A program made the translations under genes and the position numbers. Source: Actinomycetota bacterium (lineage in GTDB: Bacteria; Actinomycetota; Actinomycetes; S36-B12; UBA5976). Taken from it: a DNA stretch of 9,457 nt. Each line of letters begins with the position of its first letter. The first letter of the stretch is position 1. This document shows positions 6,272-9,457 of the stretch, one piece after another. The notes under the pieces are model-generated. The model did not search any database. It was not told where the DNA came from and saw only the letters and a program-made list of their open reading frames with translations. The DNA lies in the NCBI GenBank assembly GCA_009704345.1, contig WLEH01000021.1, forward strand, positions 1 through 9,457. The letters are read 5' to 3'.

Positions 6272-6625
6272 ATGGCTGAAATCGAGACAACTATACCCAA
6301 AATAAACGACCCTAACGCACAGATTATCATATATTCACAATGGTTCATCACTCTAGACTACGAGAACCTCAACATCTTTGATCCTACTATAAATGACACA
6401 ATCAAACATATATCTATAGATATATGTCCAATATTCGACTCCGATATCTTCATCAAGTATATCGGTATAGCCTCCAAAGATACTCACATCTATACCGAAC
6501 GAATACCTCCATCCGATCTCCGCATGGTCCTCCAGGAAATCTCCAACTACACCAATGTTTCTATAGAAGAACACCACATGAACACTATCATAGAAGAAAT
6601 CACCTCATCCATCCAAGTATATTAA
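6272..6625 (+). CDS. Small unknown protein
   Basis: I do not recognise this 117-residue protein. It starts at ATG 6272 after an AT-rich leader and ends TAA at 6623-6625, 6 bp from the end of the convergent ribonucleotide reductase gene. It is acidic, rich in Ile, Tyr, Asp and Glu, and has no membrane segment, Cys pair or repeat. The C-terminal half (82-114) looks amphipathic and helical. It is accepted as a gene because it fills exactly the space between the intergenic region and the reductase gene, and its codon choice resembles that of the neighbours. A chance frame antisense to nothing else is the alternative. It may be lineage-specific. Confidence 0.7.
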   Translation: MAEIETTIPKINDPNAQIIIYSQWFITLDYENLNIFDPTINDTIKHISIDICPIFDSDIFIKYIGIASKDTHIYTERIPPSDLRMVLQEISNYTNVSIEEHHMNTIIEEITSSIQVY

Positions 6626-6628
6626 TAT
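6619..6628. terminator. Palindrome over convergent gene ends
   Basis: ATATTAATAT is a perfect 10-base palindrome that contains the TAA stop of the 117-residue gene and lies 4 bases from the reductase stop codon, itself inside TCTAGA (6631-6636). It could mark transcript 3' ends on both strands, but its arms are short. Confidence 0.35.
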
Positions 6629-6631
6629 CCT

Positions 6632-7621
6632 CTAGAAATCAATCTCTTCATCCACCGTAATACTTTTATGATCTGCGCTAGATCCAACATTGGCTTTAGC
6701 GTAAGAACTTACCCTCTTCTCGAAGAAGTTATCCTTACCCTCCAGCGATATACGCTCCATAAAATCAAACGGATTCGACGCACCGAATATCTTCTTATAA
6801 CCCAGCTGAACCACCAGCCGATCCGCCACAAACTCGATATACTGCGACATCATCTTCGAATTCATCCCCAACAGCGAACAGGGCAACGCATCACAGATAA
6901 ATTCCTTCTCTATTTCCACCGCAGACTCTATAATCTCACGCACCTCCTCCTCCGATAACTTGTGAACTATGTGGTTTCTATAGAGGAGACACGCGAAATC
7001 CGTGTGCTGTCCCTCATCCCTCGCGATGAACTCGTTAGAAGTAGTCAAGCCAGTCATAATACCCCTCTTTTTCAACCAGAAGATGGCACAGAAAGACCCA
7101 GAGAAGAAAATCCCCTCCACCGCAGCAAATGCGATCAACCTCTGCGCAAACGGCGCGGATTCATTCTCGATCCACCGAATTGCCCAGTCCGCCTTCTTCT
7201 TAATCACAGGCACTTCCTCTATAGCCCTGAAAAGATGCATCTTCTCCGCGCGATCATCAATGTATGTATCTATCAGTAACGAATATACCTCACTGTGGAT
7301 CGCCTCAATCATATTCTGGATGCTGTAGGCAAACTTCGCCTCCGGATACTGAACCTCCCGCTGGAACCTCGTAGCCAAATTCTCCTGGACAATACCGTCC
7401 GAACCCGCGAAAAAAGCCAACACATATTTGATGAAATGCTTCTCCGAATCAGTTAACTTAGCCCAATCCGTCTTATCGTGTACTAAATCCAACTCCTCCG
7501 CAGTCCAGAAAACCGACTCCTGCGCCTTATATGCCGCCCAGATATCGTGGTGTTGTATGGGGAATAATACGAATCGCGCTGGGTTCGGAGTTAAAATTGG
7601 TTCGGTAATCGCGGTCTCCAT
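6632..7621 (-). CDS. RRM2: Ribonucleoside-diphosphate reductase small subunit (class Ia, R2)
   Basis: The small subunit carries the diiron-tyrosyl radical that lets the large subunit reduce ribonucleotides to deoxyribonucleotides in the cytoplasm. I take the start at ATG 7621-7619, giving 329 residues beginning METAITEPIL. The open frame extends 10 codons further to a TTG at 7651, but eukaryotic-virus genes normally start with ATG. From the ATG, the iron ligands are Asp75 (AGSDG), Glu106 and His109 (MIEAIHS), Glu169 (AVEGIFF), and Glu203 and His206 (ARDEGQH). The radical Tyr is Tyr113 (HSEVYSLL). The tail ends IDF, like the large-subunit-binding tails of eukaryotic R2. The protein aligns along its whole length with mammalian RRM2 without its N-terminal extension, the usual viral length. 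All key residues are present, so it should be active. The large subunit is not in the window. It is divergent from the RING gene. Confidence 0.97.
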   Translation of the reverse strand: METAITEPILTPNPARFVLFPIQHHDIWAAYKAQESVFWTAEELDLVHDKTDWAKLTDSEKHFIKYVLAFFAGSDGIVQENLATRFQREVQYPEAKFAYSIQNMIEAIHSEVYSLLIDTYIDDRAEKMHLFRAIEEVPVIKKKADWAIRWIENESAPFAQRLIAFAAVEGIFFSGSFCAIFWLKKRGIMTGLTTSNEFIARDEGQHTDFACLLYRNHIVHKLSEEEVREIIESAVEIEKEFICDALPCSLLGMNSKMMSQYIEFVADRLVVQLGYKKIFGASNPFDFMERISLEGKDNFFEKRVSSYAKANVGSSADHKSITVDEEIDF

Positions 7622-7761
7622 TTCTTGAACTTCCGAAATTTTACGCCACAATTCTAACTCAGCCCAGCCACTTATTCATACTATTTCTCGCTGTTTCTAA
7701 TACATTTTAGAGGACAATAAAATTGAAGCGCTGATGCTAAACTCTATAGTGTAATCAAAAA
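7622..7761. promoter_or_regulatory. Shared divergent promoter region
   Basis: These 140 bp separate the reductase ATG (minus) from the RING ATG (plus) and must carry both promoters. The right half is AT-rich and contains CTATAG at 7744-7749, 12 bases before the RING start. No other motif stands out. Confidence 0.5.
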
Positions 7762-8163
7762 ATGGATGGTGGTGTGGGGAGTGCCTGCGGAATCTGCTAT
7801 CATCCCTACACGATTAGTGTGATAAATTTTTGTGGTCACGGGTGTTGTTTAGAGTGTGCCAGGAAACTTCACGCTACTGATACCGAGGGTCGAGTTTTAC
7901 ACCAGAAGAAGTGTTACTACTGTAGACAGTCGATAGAGAATAAGATATTCACTGTTTATAACACGACTACGGGTGTTTCACACAGCTACACAGAATATCA
8001 GGTTATAATGGATCCAAGTTATGGAAGACTTAGTGGAGAACCAGTGACGATGCGAGAAATTGGAGGATTAATTGCCCAATATACCTGGCAAAAATTATCG
8101 TCAATAAGAACCATCTTCAAATACAAAGATATTGTAATGCTGATTCTGCTGATACTAGTATAG
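7762..8163 (+). CDS. Small RING-finger protein with hydrophobic C-terminus, probable E3 ubiquitin ligase
   Basis: This is a 133-residue protein starting at ATG 7762. The N-terminus is a C3HC4 RING: Cys9-x2-Cys12, Cys24-x-His26, Cys29-x2-Cys32, Cys51-x2-Cys54, with an additional Cys28. RING domains recruit ubiquitin-charged E2 enzymes and direct ubiquitin transfer; large DNA viruses commonly use them against host defence proteins. Residues 55-105 form an unrecognised segment. The last 12 residues, after Lys-Tyr-Lys, are KDIVMLILLILV, a short hydrophobic end that could act as a tail anchor, though it is shorter than a typical 17-20-residue span. Target and membrane are unknown. It converges on the SPKK-repeat gene, with 42 bp between the two stops. 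Confidence 0.88.
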   Translation: MDGGVGSACGICYHPYTISVINFCGHGCCLECARKLHATDTEGRVLHQKKCYYCRQSIENKIFTVYNTTTGVSHSYTEYQVIMDPSYGRLSGEPVTMREIGGLIAQYTWQKLSSIRTIFKYKDIVMLILLILV

Positions 8164-8175
8164 TATTATAATACT
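8162..8175. terminator. Palindrome between convergent genes
   Basis: AGTATTATAATACT is a perfect 14-base palindrome that starts within the RING stop codon (8161-8163) and lies in the 42-bp gap before the convergent gene end at 8206. It is a candidate 3'-end signal for the RING transcript and perhaps for both. Confidence 0.45.
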
Positions 8176-8205
8176 GATGTAGTATTCTTTAGCACACATG
8201 ATTTT

Positions 8206-9453
8206 TTATGAATCAGGCGTTGGGTTCTCCGCGTTGAATTTTGCTAGTTTGCGTTGAATTTCACTGATTTCTCTATTAAGTTCGGATCTAGTTGTAATTG
8301 GTTTTCCGTTATCTGTCGAAAGAGGTTCCAGTTCCGATTCATCATCTGTCTCATAAGTATAATCAGAATCGTACTCAGATCCAGAATAAGATCCGGAATA
8401 TTCCGGGGTTTCAGTAGATTCTGATAATCTTGGTACCTTTTTTACTTCTCTACCAGCTAATCGATTTAATTCCTTAATGTTTTCTATACGTTGCCTACGA
8501 TGTAGGAGACGTTCCTCCTCACTTGTTAATAAGGGTGGTGAATCGGTATCAGGAGATGGCTTCTTTTTCGGCGAAGACTTCTTTGGCGAAGACTTCTTTG
8601 GCGAAGACTTCTTTGGCGATGCCTTCTTTGGCGATGCCTTCTTTGGAGATGCCTTTTTCGGCGATGCCTTCTTTGGAGGTGAAGAATCTATAAAAGCATA
8701 ACCCTTCAACTTAATTTCCGTCTCATTAACATCCGTCTCCGGGAAAAACATTGGGGTTTCCTTCCGTGTTTCACTCTTATTACTAACAACAGGTTTACGC
8801 TGTTCCATCACAGGTTTACGCAGATCCATAGGATGATTGCGCGGTTCCACCATAGGTTTACGCAGATCCATAGGATGATTGCGCTGTTCCACCACAGGTT
8901 TACGCAGATCCATAGGATGATTGCGTTGTTCCACCATAGGTTTACGTTGTTCCACCATAGGTTTACGCAGATCCATAGGATGATTGCGTTGTTCCACCAG
9001 AGGTTTGCGTGGTTCCACCACAGGTTTGCGTTGTTCCACCATAGGTTTACGTTGTTCCACTGGGGGTTTATAATTGATCGGAAGTTCTATTTCTATAGGG
9101 CTATCATACTTATCATATTTGGGCACAACAAATTTCGGCAATTCTTTCTTGACAGCCGGTTTCTCTGTAACATCATAGTCATTAATTATAGACGGTGAAT
9201 CATCTCTAATTTTCACCGTTTTCTTCGCGGGAGCCGCCGGTTTATCCCATGGTGTAGGCACTCGTTTCTCCGCAACTTTATAAGGAATATCTCGCTCTAA
9301 TTTATTGTAATTATTGATGAAACTATCAGGTGATTTATCCCGTTTCGCTCTCGGATTTTGCTCTACATCCATAACATCGGGCTTCAGATTATCAATTATA
9401 TCGCAACTCTCGTCACCCTGATCCGCGAACCCCCTATCGCGATTATCCAACAT
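8206..9453 (-). CDS. Repeat-rich basic protein with eight SPKK motifs, possible DNA-binding protein
   Basis: This is a 415-residue low-complexity protein of unknown family. The first visible ATG is 9453-9451, but the frame is open to the right edge 4 bases away, so the true N-terminus may lie outside. Residues 1-129 are charged, with scattered Ser-Pro and Thr-Pro. Residues 130-222 are imperfect repeats of a P-(M/V)-V-E-Q-R-K heptad, with NHPMDLR variants. Residues 263-298 hold eight SPKK motifs, with a related PPKK just before. SPKK is the DNA minor-groove-binding and kinase-regulated motif of sperm and plant-like histone H1/H2B tails. Residues 310-340 are helical and basic (EEERLLHRRQRIENIKELNRLAG), 350-377 are Tyr/Ser/acidic, and the end (386-409) looks helical. 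A virion DNA-condensing or scaffold role is inferred; the protein is likely disordered. Confidence 0.8.
   Translation of the reverse strand: MLDNRDRGFADQGDESCDIIDNLKPDVMDVEQNPRAKRDKSPDSFINNYNKLERDIPYKVAEKRVPTPWDKPAAPAKKTVKIRDDSPSIINDYDVTEKPAVKKELPKFVVPKYDKYDSPIEIELPINYKPPVEQRKPMVEQRKPVVEPRKPLVEQRNHPMDLRKPMVEQRKPMVEQRNHPMDLRKPVVEQRNHPMDLRKPMVEPRNHPMDLRKPVMEQRKPVVSNKSETRKETPMFFPETDVNETEIKLKGYAFIDSSPPKKASPKKASPKKASPKKASPKKSSPKKSSPKKSSPKKKPSPDTDSPPLLTSEEERLLHRRQRIENIKELNRLAGREVKKVPRLSESTETPEYSGSYSGSEYDSDYTYETDDESELEPLSTDNGKPITTRSELNREISEIQRKLAKFNAENPTPDS
8554..8682. repeat. 15-bp tandem repeats coding for SPKK(A/S)
   Basis: Imperfect 15-bp repeats of the TTCTTTGGCGA(A/T)G type code on the minus strand for consecutive SPKKA and then SPKKS units. 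Adjacent units are nearly identical (GAAGAC-type or GATGCC-type), a sign of local copying. The unit length is a multiple of three, so copy-number change keeps the frame. Confidence 0.85.
8788..9066. repeat. 21/42-bp minisatellite in coding sequence
   Basis: The base unit is about 21 bp (seven residues). A 42-bp higher-order unit containing CGCAGATCCATAGGATGATT begins at 8819, 8861, 8903 and 8966. The last spacing is 63 bp because one extra 21-bp unit is inserted. The array codes for residues 130-222 of the SPKK protein. Confidence 0.88.
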
Positions 9454-9457
9454 CTTC

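Noticed and set aside
8477..9198. Plus-strand repeat proteins (FFGEDFFGD-type and FHHRFTQIHRM-type)
   Set aside because: They are antisense readings of the SPKK and heptad repeats. Repeat units that are multiples of three keep all frames open, so long shadows are expected.
1..9457. tRNA genes
   Set aside because: I searched the spacers by eye for a cloverleaf with a TTCGA-type T-arm and saw none. The CACTTCGAAGTG sequence at 6022-6033 is part of a simple palindrome, not a T-arm.

Overview
The window looks like part of the genome of a large eukaryote-infecting DNA virus (phylum Nucleocytoviricota), not a bacterium or a cellular eukaryote. The reasons are short spacers, intron-free genes on both strands, a eukaryotic-type ribonucleotide reductase small subunit, a VH1-like dual-specificity phosphatase, a short RING protein, a giant-virus-style Cys/His motif protein, low-complexity proteins, and short palindromes at several gene ends. 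I cannot place it to a family from sequence alone. A pithovirus-, marseillevirus- or iridovirus-like relative (Pimascovirales) is a plausible but unproven guess.

Region by region. Positions 1-5171 hold five genes, all on the minus strand. In transcription order they are a Cys/His-motif protein (5171-4545), an acidic-tailed protein of unknown function (4472-3117), a membrane-anchored endonuclease/exonuclease/phosphatase-fold enzyme resembling neutral sphingomyelinase (3076-2180), a dual-specificity phosphatase (2171-1659), and a large membrane-anchored protein with two calcium-loop-like repeats and a concanavalin A/laminin-G-like domain. That last gene starts at 1616 and runs off the left edge. 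Positions 5172-6271 are 1.1 kb without a convincing gene. This stretch is dominated by hairpins, a duplicated block, and a roughly 109-bp inverted-repeat element with a GC-rich palindromic core. A small unknown gene (6272-6625, plus) converges on the ribonucleotide reductase gene (7621-6632, minus). The reductase gene is divergent from a RING-finger gene (7762-8163, plus), which converges on a repeat-rich basic protein with eight SPKK motifs (9453-8206, minus) at the right edge.

How they fit together. Ribonucleotide reductase supplies deoxynucleotides for viral replication. The phosphatase and RING protein are typical host-signalling and ubiquitin tools. The lectin-fold protein and the sphingomyelinase-like enzyme both carry an N-terminal hydrophobic anchor and lie two genes apart, which suggests, as inference only, a membrane- or surface-directed set. 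The SPKK protein could bind AT-rich DNA. The palindrome CTATAG occurs about 20 times, with the densest cluster in the intergenic region.
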